Shown piece after piece: positions 54,815 through 64,000 of a stretch of 64,000 bases of DNA. Under the pieces are notes generated by a model, which saw only the letters and a list, made by a program, of their open reading frames with translations, made no database searches and had not been told where the DNA came from. This stretch comes from Polyporus tsugae (Eukaryota > Basidiomycota > Agaricomycetes > Polyporales > Polyporaceae), in the NCBI GenBank assembly GCA_024305745.1, contig JAHRBS010000011.1:372001-436000 (forward strand), written 5' to 3'. A program made the translations under genes and the position numbers. Each line of letters opens with the position of its first letter. Positions within the stretch are counted from its first letter, which is position 1.

Positions 54815-55485
54815 TACTTTTTGGATTCCCACCAGTGGCACCTTGTCTCTGATATCGTCAGTCATCCATCCCGGCTGATGCTCGCTGTTGCAATCCTAGG
54901 GGGCCCACATCTGTCGGTTGGCAAGAGCGAGACACAGATCAATACAGTCTAAGTTATTTCAGTGATATTGTAGTTTCTAGTGCTAGCTGCTCCCGCTCCC
55001 ATTATTCCGTGCAAGGAAAAAGGTTCTTTCGAGTGAATTCAAACCTATCCAAACAGAAAACAGAAAACTACTTACTCCTGATACATCCAAATGTACTCTG
55101 CGGGCTGTATGCGGAGTTGAATTGCTTGCTCCCCTGTGCACGGTCACCCAGCAAGGCTGTAATGCACAACTGCCTGCCACAAGGCTCTATGACTGCTATA
55201 AAGTACTGCCCCCACGCCGGTTCCACTCATCCGTTATTTTGCCACATTTAGTTCCTATTCCAAAGGGTACCAATATCCAGTAATACAGATGGCTTTAACT
55301 GAGCATGCATGGCGTGGTCGACGTCCAGGGTTGGGGAGTCCAGGCTAGAGGGAGACAAGCGCTGGCGCTGATACCTCCGTAAATCACGGAAACTCCTTCC
55401 CTGAATTTCTTTTCCAAACGGTCATACGGCACGTGACAAAGTACCGGTAACTCTTTTTCAAAACTCTTTGCTGAACAGGCCCTTA

Positions 55486-55961
55486 GACATCAGGATTGCG
55501 CCATCTGGGAGCGTGATGAGGTAAGCTGCCTCCTTCATGTCGAGAAGATCCAAAGGTGCGCTTGTCCCTCTTATCCCCCTTGTGGAGGCTGGTCGAGAGG
55601 CTTGATTATGACTTCAGGACTCGCAACCGAGAGCGGACTAGGCGGACAAAGGCGACTCGGGCACCCAAACCCCATCTCACGTCCATGAAAGCGGTGAACA
55701 CAGGATGAATGACGTTCCATTCTTAATATCCGGTGTCAATATACTTCATGGGGTAATATGGACAGAGGCGACTTACCACGCTCGGAGTCGGTGAGAGGGC
55801 GACCCTGATCCGCAAGTGCTCGGACCCCCCCCCCCCCCCCGAAAAAAACTCCTCATAATGTGGACCGAGTTCCCAAACCCCACCTGCGTAACCCAAGAGC
55901 CCAAGCTTGTGCAAAATACTGCATCACAGGATGAGAAGGTAGATCTTGAAGTGCGAAGATA
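55486..55961. other. Spacer with a run of 16 C
   Basis: No gene seen. A homopolymer of 16 C followed by GAAAAAAA lies at 55825-55848. Confidence 0.6.
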
Positions 55962-57587
55962 CAGTGGCTGCCAAAAATAATGGGACACCTGGTCCCGGCG
56001 TCAAAATGGTGACGCTGCATCTCAGTTCGAGCCGCATGACGGTCAACAGGTATGCGTGTAGCTAGCATATGGTCCCTACAATGCATGGGTAGAATAGTCA
56101 TGAAAATTGTATGGCATTATTTCCAGACAAGCAATGTGGAAAGGGAAGCATGCTCAATTAGGCAGGTCCTAGAAGCAGTAACGAGCAACAAAAGTAAGCA
56201 CAAAGTCCAAGGCGAATAGAAAGCACAATCAGTAACGTGTATACAGTCCATGAGCATCCTTGACAGCACATATACGATCAGGAATTGAATCATAAAGTTT
56301 CCATATGAAATTGATATTGAGCGCATACCATTCCTCCTGCAGCGTGGCCCACAACTCATCCAAATTGCGCGGAAGGTGTGTCTGGTGGCAAAGATGACAA
56401 TCGAGCTCTTCCCAGACATGCTCGATAATGTTGAGGTCAGGAGAGGAGGAGGGCCAGGGGAGGAGAAGGATGTGGTGGTTGTCCAACCAGGCTGTCGCGA
56501 GGTGGGATGTGTGTTTGCAGTCGTTATCATGCTGGAGGATAACGGTTCGGGGGAAAGGGAATGATCGCAAAGGGTACCTATAGGAGAGACCCCTTGAGAA
56601 TGACACAGTACTTCTTTGCATTCAGAATGCTGCTGATGCGGTGGAGCTGTCCCACATCCTTGGAGGTGATGCAGCCCCACACCATCAAACTTCCTCCCCG
56701 TGCGCCACTCTCTTGTTCACATTCCCCTCCAGATAAGCCTCCCTAACCCTTCTCCGGCAGTACTGCCTTCCATCTGAGCCAAAGAGATTGAATTTGGACT
56801 CATCCAAAAAGACAATAAGCTTCCACTGGTCAAGGCTCCAATCTTCGCACCCAGCGACAAAAACCTTTCACTGCTCGACATTCAAGTGGGTGAGGTATGG
56901 CTTCTTCCGCCACACATGCCCATGCAGTCCGATGTCTGCAAGGCGCCGCTGCACAGTGCACACTAGTATGGGACGAAATCTGGGGGAATAGCTGGCGCTG
57001 GACGTCCACTGCATCACGGGCAGTGCCATTGGCAAGGGCAATCTCCGCATGTTGAGTGTCGCGCTCGGAAAACTCGTGGGGGCGGCCGGGCCGCGGCTTG
57101 TAGGCATAACAGTCCCCTGTCTGGGTAACTGCTTTCTAGTTCCGATGGACTGTGGTGCAAGGAATCCTGAGCATGGAGCTGATTTCTTGGAATGACTTGG
57201 GTTGGCCGAAGTGGGGGTCGCAAAGAGCAAGAATACGAGCTCGTTTGGTGGGGGTACAAATCGTCATAGTGTAGGGTGTGTAGATGAAAGGTGTATGAAG
57301 ATGAATATCAAAGTGGTTCAGCAATCGGGGGTCGTTAGGTCATGGTATGGAGGAAAGATTCTCTGCAATGGCAGTAAGCTGATGATGGGTGCTAACACAT
57401 TCTCACGATCGCGGCAGCCTCGCACCCTCGCGCATCCTGCGTGCGCAGCCAAAATTCTAGCAGGATGTATGGTAGGTCAAAATGCATGTATTTACATATG
57501 CATGAAGTCGTACAGGTACATAGTTTTGGTACAGGATGAGGGACAAAGGCGCCGAAGGGGGTGTCCCATTATTTTTGGCAGCCACTG
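55962..57587 (-). mobile_element. Tc1/mariner element with decayed transposase
   Basis: The terminal inverted repeats are identical over 28 bases (CAGTGGCTGCCAAAAATAAT then GGGACACC) and are flanked by TA (55960-55961 and 57588-57589). 1626 bases, the usual size of a Tc1 element. The transposase reading frame on the minus strand is broken. Confidence 0.9.
56229..57267 (-). pseudogene. Tc1-family DD34E transposase, stops and frameshifts
   Basis: From ATG 57267: a helix-turn-helix part (RARILALCDPH, FQEISSMLRIPCTTVHRN), a GRP-like basic motif (KPRPGRPHEF), a second DNA-binding part (TVQRRLADIGLHGHVWRKK), the first catalytic Asp (IVFLDESKFNLFG), the second in LQHDNDCKHTS, and the Glu in SPDLNIIEHVWEEL. 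Exactly 34 residues lie between the second Asp and the Glu, the Tc1 spacing. In-frame stops after TTVHRN and after LNVEQ and at least two frameshifts around 56620-56700 inactivate it, although all three catalytic positions are still readable. Confidence 0.85.
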
Positions 57588-57589
57588 TA

Positions 57590-59455
57590 GACTGACTTAG
57601 ACTTACTCCTGCTGTCATTACAACTTCATAGCCGGATACAACTTCATAGCCCAAGCGGCCGCCGCCAGTTGGGCCTTCCACTCGGCATACCAGAATTTGC
57701 ACTGACAAGTAAACTAGAGTAACAATCAGGAAGGGAAGAGGGAACTATCTACACAGTGTAAGAACGAACCTCAACGCGAGCCTTGGTGTCAGATGCCTTC
57801 TCCTGCAGGACAGCGAGAATAGACACTGCCATCGCAGCCGAGTCGGTCTTCCCATTTGCAGAGGCACCATCAGTCGGATGCACCAACACCGCGACTATGT
57901 TCCGAAGCCCCTCAACGTCCCGGATGTAGAAGGAGAGAACCTTGCGGGAGAGGGCTACTCAAATGGAATGAGCAACACGTTGCCTGAATGGACCATTGGT
58001 ACTGACCTCCGCTGCCCTGAGGTACTGTCAACATGCCACAGAAGAGATCAGTGGGACGAAACTTGAAACACCCCAAACTTGCGCCAGCGGGAAAATCTTT
58101 CAATGGCTTCATGGTGAACGGGATCTCAAGTACGTCTGGCCGATCATACACGGTCGCGTGGATCGAGCGCGAGGCCTCCAGAAGGGGAGGACCTTGGGAG
58201 GCGACGCAGGCTTCCATGCGACTGCGCCAAGGTACGGGAGGACTGTACTGCGTGAGCAGTAGCTGGCAGAAACCCTCTCAGAATAGACGTCAAACGACGA
58301 TGAACATGCAGGTACCTAGGCCTGGAACCTGTGAAGTCATTGTAGCCGCCATTTTGGGTGTCCACTTGCTGCACCTAGATGTCCTTCTCAGAGTCAGGAC
58401 CGACGTCAAATAACCAGAAACATGCATGCACCTTTATCTAAGGAGACCCTCAAGTGACAACGTGGTGTTCAGCCTTCTGCACAACCACTCGATGGCATCA
58501 AGACTTAGCCGCAGGCCCTGCTCCTCGTCCACGCCCCTCCAGAACCACTTCTCCCCCTTGCTCACGAGTTGTTTGTAGCTTGCAAGCCAGCAGACTGTGG
58601 CAGCACGTAACAGCTGGAAAACCTCGCATCGGCGTGATGTAGTGCAGCGCCTTGTATCCGCCATCAAGCGTAGTAGATGATCAGCAGCACCGTGATGTTC
58701 TTGATCGGGCCTGAGAAAGGTACGTAAGTGGATGGCTTGGCTTGATCAGGGGTGCAAGGAGAGGATGTCTGTATGGTGCGATCCGGGATTGTGAAAGAAC
58801 TCACCGGAGCGAAATGGAGAGGTTGACGTTGGCCGGAGGTTGAAGGGCACATGACGTTATTGAGCAAGTTCTTCACATGCAAAGACCAAACCCGCTCGAT
58901 GATGTTGACGACATGTGAGGTGGGTTCGGTCCGCAGCATGTTGCTAGCACCACACAACGAAGTCAAACTTGTGGTCGATGGTGAGCATTGGAAAAGCCAC
59001 ATAGTGCTCTGACTTCTACGCCGTAGACGAGATGCCACTGCGACGGCTCGTTCGGAAGGTCTTGGGGCACGGGTGCATCTGTCAGGTAAACCGAAGTCAG
59101 TACTTGCACACGGAGGTTTGCAAAGATCCTACTAGTCATTGCAGCAAAACACAACATAGGACGTGACGCTGCAGCAACTTATGTCATAAGATGCCTCCCC
59201 CATCTCTACGCAATACAATAAACACTCACCGAGCATTTCACTCGGGCACAGCTGCGACGACGATGCTGAAGGTACTCTGTGTTGCCAAAAAAGCGGCATC
59301 CCTGGGTCGAAGGTGAGGCAATGTAGACCAGGACGATGCGGCCGACCGTAAGGTCACCGAACATGAGTTGAAGCTCCAACCGCTCGAGTCTGACTCGCCG
59401 AGCCTGGGCAAGCAAAGAAGTCAATATCCCCGCACATATATACCCACAACAGCAG
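57590..59455 (-). other. Unassigned; coding-like minus-strand fragments
   Basis: Several minus-strand pieces look like exons, but I cannot name the family: SLGCFKFRPTDLFCGMLTVP (about 58050-58110), and a terminal pair separated by a GT-AG intron (HPTDGASANGKTDSAAMAVS near 57810-57880, then KFWYAEWKAQLAAAAWAMKL near 57640-57705, with a stop). Others near 59000-59350 contain LPNEPSQWHLVYGVEVRALC. Stops and frame changes suggest a decayed gene. Confidence 0.3.
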
Positions 59456-59457
59456 GG

Positions 59458-59487
59458 TAAAAATAAAAATAAAAATAAAAAAAAACA
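59458..59487. repeat. AAAAAT microsatellite
   Basis: Four TAAAAA-type units ending in a run of A. Confidence 0.8.
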
Positions 59488-59524
59488 CGCATTTCAATTT
59501 TGAAGAGGGGACGCGGTCCTCACT

Positions 59525-62500
59525 AGGGCTCCGCATCGAGCGGATTACGGGACGACCGTAAATATTCCGGAGGAAATACGTGGCGCCCGGCATCCTGCTG
59601 GCATCTTCGCTTAGATTAGGGGACAATTACGGATACGGTACGAATACGAGTCGTAATTACGGATATGGTACGGACGGTCGGGCGGATCTACATAACTAAT
59701 ATACGGTATTGTCGCAGGGCGGCCTTTAGTGACTCTCGCGAGAGTAGCAGGTTCTGTTTCAAAAGCATGAGGCTCCTGATGGTGTCTGGCTTCAAGCTTG
59801 CACGCCGCAACAAGATTGTGTCTCGTCCCGAGGAGAAGACTCGCTCGACTGCCACCGCGCACCCTATTTAGTCGTATCTCAGTCAGCTCAGAATGAGATC
59901 AAAGTGCTGCGCATCAATTACCTGGAATTGTGAAGATGTCCCTAGCCAGGCGGGACAGGTTGGGAAAGTGATCTTGATTTGTTTGCCACCATTTGAGAGG
60001 ATCCACCTTGAGGCGGATCGCATCATCTGGGTTCAGAAGGAAATAATGGGCGAGTTCATCGTTCGGATCCATGGAGGCAGTGCTGGTGCTGTAACGCGCA
60101 GCAACGTCAAAGCGTCTCTTCACAGGCGGAGATGATGCAGCGATGGCGGGGGTCGCCTCGGAGCGTGGTGGTGTCTTCGGGATGTAGTTTGCCCGATAAT
60201 GGGCCTCCAACTAATCTCTACACCGCCAGAGATGTTGGATCTCACTGTCAGCTTCGTTGTCTTGAGAGAAGTTGCGCATCAGACCCTGCATGGAGATACG
60301 GGGGTCGAGAACTAGCAGAAGAAAGTCATTTTCCTGATTACCAGGCAAACTTGAGTAGAATAGCAACTTACGTGAAGCCCAGATGTAGTATGGAGAGGCA
60401 TCTGTGAGATAGTAATAGTTGCTAAGCTTCCGGTGTGCATTCAGTAATCCTTGCTTCAATACCAGTGGGGCCGAGAGCGGAAGATCTTGGTATGCCTTCC
60501 GGATATCGTCCTGCAGATCATGGAAGACGGAGAGCACGGAGGAGAGTGTCAGACCCTTAGTCATCGACATCAGGGTCGTGGCTTCACGGAAGGAGTCTAG
60601 CCACATCTCGACACACGCGATAGCATCCCATTCAGCGTTGCTGACTTGCTCAAGCTTCGCGTCCTTTGGGGCTATCCCGACAAACATTTGAATGGCCTTG
60701 ATGTACTCGAGTGCGCGTTCTGGATGTACAAATGTCAGAAGGTTTGACCTCACTGGTAGGGTTGAGATATATACTAGTACTCACTGAGCATCTGATGTGT
60801 TGATGACCAGGGGGTCTTCATGTCGAGGATAAGCAACTTAGCGGCTTCTGGCTTGTCCTGAACAGGGATGGTATCATCCATATTAGCTTGTGCATGCACT
60901 TCTGAGCCCTCCGCCATTGGTTCTGCACTGCCGCTGTCCTCCGCCGCAGCCATGTGAACACAACGTAGCCATGTCTGGCGCCGTTGTGGACTTGATCGGA
61001 CGGCACAGATGATTTTGCAAAGCTACAAGCCGGGTGCATCAGTATTTGAAACAGGACTACATTAGGGATGCGGTGTACCTTCTCGATCGCTTTGCCAACC
61101 ATTTCATAAGCGATCGATGGCGGCCCAGGGGCTGGGATGTTGGCTGTGGCAGGGCTATCTGGACAATCAGCGGAGGTTTCCTCGTGCCCCGCAATGGTAG
61201 AGGAAGTCGAGTTGCTCCTTGTTTCATCGCTATGAGTAGCAACAAAATTGTTGTAGTCCTCTGAGCGTGGCACAGTGATACATTCTTGATAGTTCTGAGT
61301 GTCAACTTGTGCAGGGACCGCGCCGATTGATTCAAGGAGCTGCAACACAGGCATAAGTACGTGATATTGGTATTTATACCTCAATGTTGACGTACCTGAA
61401 GAGCGGCCAGATGAACTGTATGAGGAACGCACCGCATGCGAGCAACCTTGGCAGAGAACGGGATTGCCACGGGCTTGTGTGTGCGACAGCGATGCTCCAG
61501 TGCATCCATCATGGCGTCATTGTTGCTCGCGTTGTCGCTATTTATGGCCATAATCTGCAGACAGACACACATTGACATCAATATAGAACAGTGGGTTGAT
61601 GACAATGAACTTACTCGACCCTTGAGGTCGTACAGCTCGAGGGTGTCCCAAACTGCGGTGGCGAGGTTCTCCCCTGAGTGGTTGCCAACAAGCTCCCGGA
61701 AGTCGATGAGTAATTCTTCTATTGATAATGATATCAGATCAACAAGTGTCACAAGATACAGAAAGGGCGACGTACCAAGCTGCCAGTCCTCAGTGACGTA
61801 GTGCATGACAACTGCAAGGAAAGCGAAGCCATTGCTGGACGTCCATGCATCGATGGATAGGCTGACCAGGCCCTGGATATTCTATACGGTCCATATTGTT
61901 AGCTCCATAGTGGGCGAGAGACAAGCCGCCGCAAATACTCACCCGTATCATTGCTTTGGTCTCATCTATGGACGTCTTGCTGAGGTCCATAACGCGCCAC
62001 TTGATCGTATCAGCTGATGGGAACTCAAGCGGAGTCTGACCGCGCACGTATTGCAGCACACGCTGCAACTCAGGTCGTTCGATTTCCTGGAATGGCTGAT
62101 TGCAGGCTGCAATCCATTCCCTAAGATGTAGTTCAAAGACGTCCTGATTGAATGTTCCCTGTACCAAAACCAGTCAATACCTGGCATAAGATTATGCACA
62201 CCGTGAAACAAACGTACACAATTGAGGTAGCTTATGATCTCCTCGCCCTTTTGCTGCAAGCCTTCAAAGTATGCTTGGACAGCGGTGTCGTCAGCTGCCA
62301 GCTCACCGCGAGCTATGCGTAGCTCCTGCACTGTTGGTTTTGGCTCGGGTTGGCGCTTTCGTACCTCCTCATACATCTGATACAGTTCTGGCCAATGGTG
62401 GTCGAGATACTTGACGAGGCCTGATACAAATGTGCCAGCTGGTCAGGACATCACAACAATGATGGATGAGGCAGAAATATAACTACCGTTTACGCTGCCG

Positions 62501-64000
62501 TTGCCCTTCTTGGTGAGGGTTACAATCTTTGGTCATTCTCCGGGCTTGACATGATGGCATTGGTAGTGCCGATCCCCTGGCTGTGGATGGCGGCGTGCAG
62601 GGTTGTCGTCAACTGCAAACCAAAACTCGTAGATGAAGTTCTTTGTGCTCTTCTACGGTTGTGCAATCGTTAGAAGCATAATCTAGAAGAGAGAGGAGCA
62701 CGTACTCAATCGGGTATCCGGCCATCTCCTTTCCACGACTCGGAAGCTGTCCGCAAAATACTGGGAGCAGGCGTCGAAGTTGAAGATGGTGCGGGGATAC
62801 TACTAAGGGGGTCCTTGTTCTCGATATCCACGTGCTTGCGCCTCACACGGCGGCCTGTAACTGCCTCCTTGATCGCCACACAACTCTTGCTGTGGGTTGA
62901 ACACTTTGTGGATGTGCGCCCCCGCTTTTTTCCCTTCCTTCCATGGAGATCCGGTTGTGTTTTGCGCGGCAGGATGTCCACAAGCTAGACACATATGAGA
63001 CGACACCAGTGAAAGATGATGATAGCAGACTCACCTCGCTATGCAATCCCTGGGCTGCCTTGGTGTCCGATAGTCCTAAGTTGCTGGCCTCGGGCTCGGG
63101 CTCAGACTCAGTGGACGTGTCCGCATCATACTCTTCATCCTCCTCGTCTGTCTCCTCGATGGGAAGGGTGGCGTAATGATTCCCGGTAGGGACACCATTG
63201 ATGCGAGGCGAGTCCTCGAGTCGTCTGTGCTTCACTGCCAGTGACGGGGTCTCTGGAGGGTACTCGAATGGAGCACCGGCACTGTTTCCACCTGGATGTT
63301 GTCCTGAACCTACTAAAAACATCAGCAGTTCAAGCAAATGTATGAGACAATATACAACATACCTGATGAAAACTGAGCTGGTGCAAATGCACTGGTTAGG
63401 TGGGTGCCGTGGAGAGCATCCATAGTGGCAGAGTTTCATGGGAGACACAAATGTGACCTGAAGAACTTAAGCAATATCGTACAGGTCCATTCGAGCTCAA
63501 TCCGCCGCTAAGCAAACATCCATTGCCATCATAAACTGACAACCTCCGTCAGTGGCGGCGCGGAAAGCCCATTTCCCCGTGGTGCACCAATGGATATGCG
63601 GCCAGCCCAATCCTCTTACGTGTGCAACAACTGTGGCCACTATTAGCCCCTAACTTATAAGGAAAAGGCTCCAAACCAAGTGGGCACAGCTCCCACTAAA
63701 ACCAGGGACAAGATGGCGAAGAAAATGAGACTGAAATGAAGACTCGCCGTAGTTGGAATTGTGTGGTGTGCCTGGCCAAACCTCTCGAAAGTCCAACACC
63801 TGACTCCGGTCTTGAGGATTTGGCACACAGATAGGTAGAAAGGGCAGAATGGATTGGTAGACGGAACAGGATGGCGTTCAGTAGATTACGGCGTCATGAT
63901 GGTATGATGGGCGGGTGGATGACGGGACCGATACGATTACGTGCCATGGATACGGGGCACTTATGGACCTATGGGAACCGGTTATTACGTGGCGGTCGTA
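59525..64000 (-). mobile_element. hAT element, right part runs off the window
   Basis: The transposase gene (59688-63423) identifies a hAT element. A plausible left terminus is TAGGGCTCCGCATCGAGCGG near 59525. Between it and the stop codon, and again in the last 130 bases of the window, short ATTACGG, ATACGG and GTACGG motifs are crowded together, as in hAT subterminal regions. The opposite end is not in the window, so neither the TIR pair nor the 8-base target duplication can be checked. Confidence 0.65.
59688..63423 (-). pseudogene. hAT transposase, about twelve exons, two stop codons
   Basis: From ATG 63423 (MDALHGTHLTSAFAPAQFSS) exons with GT-AG introns give an acidic N-terminus, a basic linker (GRRVRRKHVD), a BED-like region (FIYEFWF...HYQCHHVKPGE...KYLDHHW), then the catalytic core: GLVSLSIDAWTSSNGFAFLA (first Asp), IMAINSDNASNNDAMM (second Asp), RMRCVPHTVHLAALQ, KIICAVRSSPQRRQTWLR, MKTPWSSTHQML, RALEYIKAIQMFV, and the hAT dimerisation domain at the C-terminus (ELAHYFLLNPDDAI, DPLKWWQTNQDHFPNLSRLA, AVAVERVFSSGRDTI, RRASLKPDTIRSLMLLKQNL). 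Two TGA codons interrupt the N-terminal third, at 62706-62708 right before a donor and at 62533-62535 inside the BED-like region; both could come from CGA. The catalytic part is open throughout. Without the N-terminal DNA-binding part the enzyme is unlikely to work. Confidence 0.85.

Larger units (their letters stand above)
53212..55482. mobile_element. Harbinger-like TIR element, copy 2, with nested insertions
   Basis: The left end GGGCCTGTTCAGCAAAGAGT continues to TTACCGGTAC and is matched in inverse at the right end (GTACCGGTAACTC...CTTTGCTGAACAGGCCC). Flanked on both sides by TTA (53209-53211 and 55483-55485), a target duplication typical of PIF/Harbinger. The ends and the inner motif CTTCTCCCCATATATGG relate it to the element at 45385-46015. 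Two smaller TA-flanked elements lie inside (53328-54006, 54051-54814). Without them it is about 824 bases. No transposase is encoded. Confidence 0.8.

Noticed and set aside
1..64000. Ordinary CRISPR, riboswitch or operon features
   Set aside because: The window is eukaryotic, with spliceosomal introns throughout; no spaced direct repeats of CRISPR type were seen.

Overview
The window looks like genomic DNA of a filamentous basidiomycete, most likely an agaricomycete. Genes are cut by many 50-70 bp GT-AG introns, and several gene families are typical of that group: TNP2-type CACTA transposases, the CxC5/CxC6 proteins that accompany KDZ transposons, and OrsD-type zinc-finger proteins. The species cannot be told from the sequence. 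There are no operons, tRNA, rRNA or CRISPR arrays that I could recognise.

This is a transposon graveyard with a few host genes left in it. 0-4 kb: a small host gene of unknown function is split by a 2.9 kb TIR element (556-3431) that carries an intron-containing fragment of a glycogen phosphorylase gene. 4.4-11 kb: a TNP2-type CACTA transposase (+) faces a second multi-exon gene (-); together they resemble the two-gene content of an autonomous CACTA element. 12.1-14.1 kb: C-terminal part of another lineage-specific transposase, decayed. 14.6-18.8 kb: a large, apparently intact multi-exon gene (-) that joins Cys/His zinc modules, an OrsD-like region, a long acidic repeat and a C-terminal tyrosine-recombinase-like domain. 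20-30 kb: poorly coding DNA with fragments of RNA polymerase II RPB1 and of a vacuolar-type Ca2+ ATPase (its two pieces in swapped order), plus a Cys-rich transposon-associated gene at 24.4-26.7 kb.

31.5-35.3 kb: a tail-to-tail pair, an intact 498-residue protein with a 2-oxoglutarate/Fe(II) oxygenase-like C-terminus (possible TET/JBP relative) and a CxC5-CxC6 protein with one stop codon. 35.5-36.3 kb: a Cdc24-like RhoGEF fragment. 39.6-43.9 kb: the 3' end of an HRQ1-type helicase gene (+), cut off by a small transposon, converging on a SCYL2-type pseudokinase gene (-) with one apparent single-base frameshift. 44.3-45.2 kb: a pyrimidine-rich tandem repeat.

45.4-64 kb: stacked mobile elements. 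These are two related Harbinger-like TIR elements with GGGCCTGTTC termini, the larger holding two other small TA-flanked elements; a full-length Ty1/copia retrotransposon with an uninterrupted 1794-codon gag-pol and LTRs differing at 2 of 328 positions; a Tc1 element with identical 28-bp TIRs and a dead transposase; and a multi-intron hAT transposase gene whose element runs off the right edge. Gene models here come from reading frames, splice sites and remembered family motifs only; no database search was possible.
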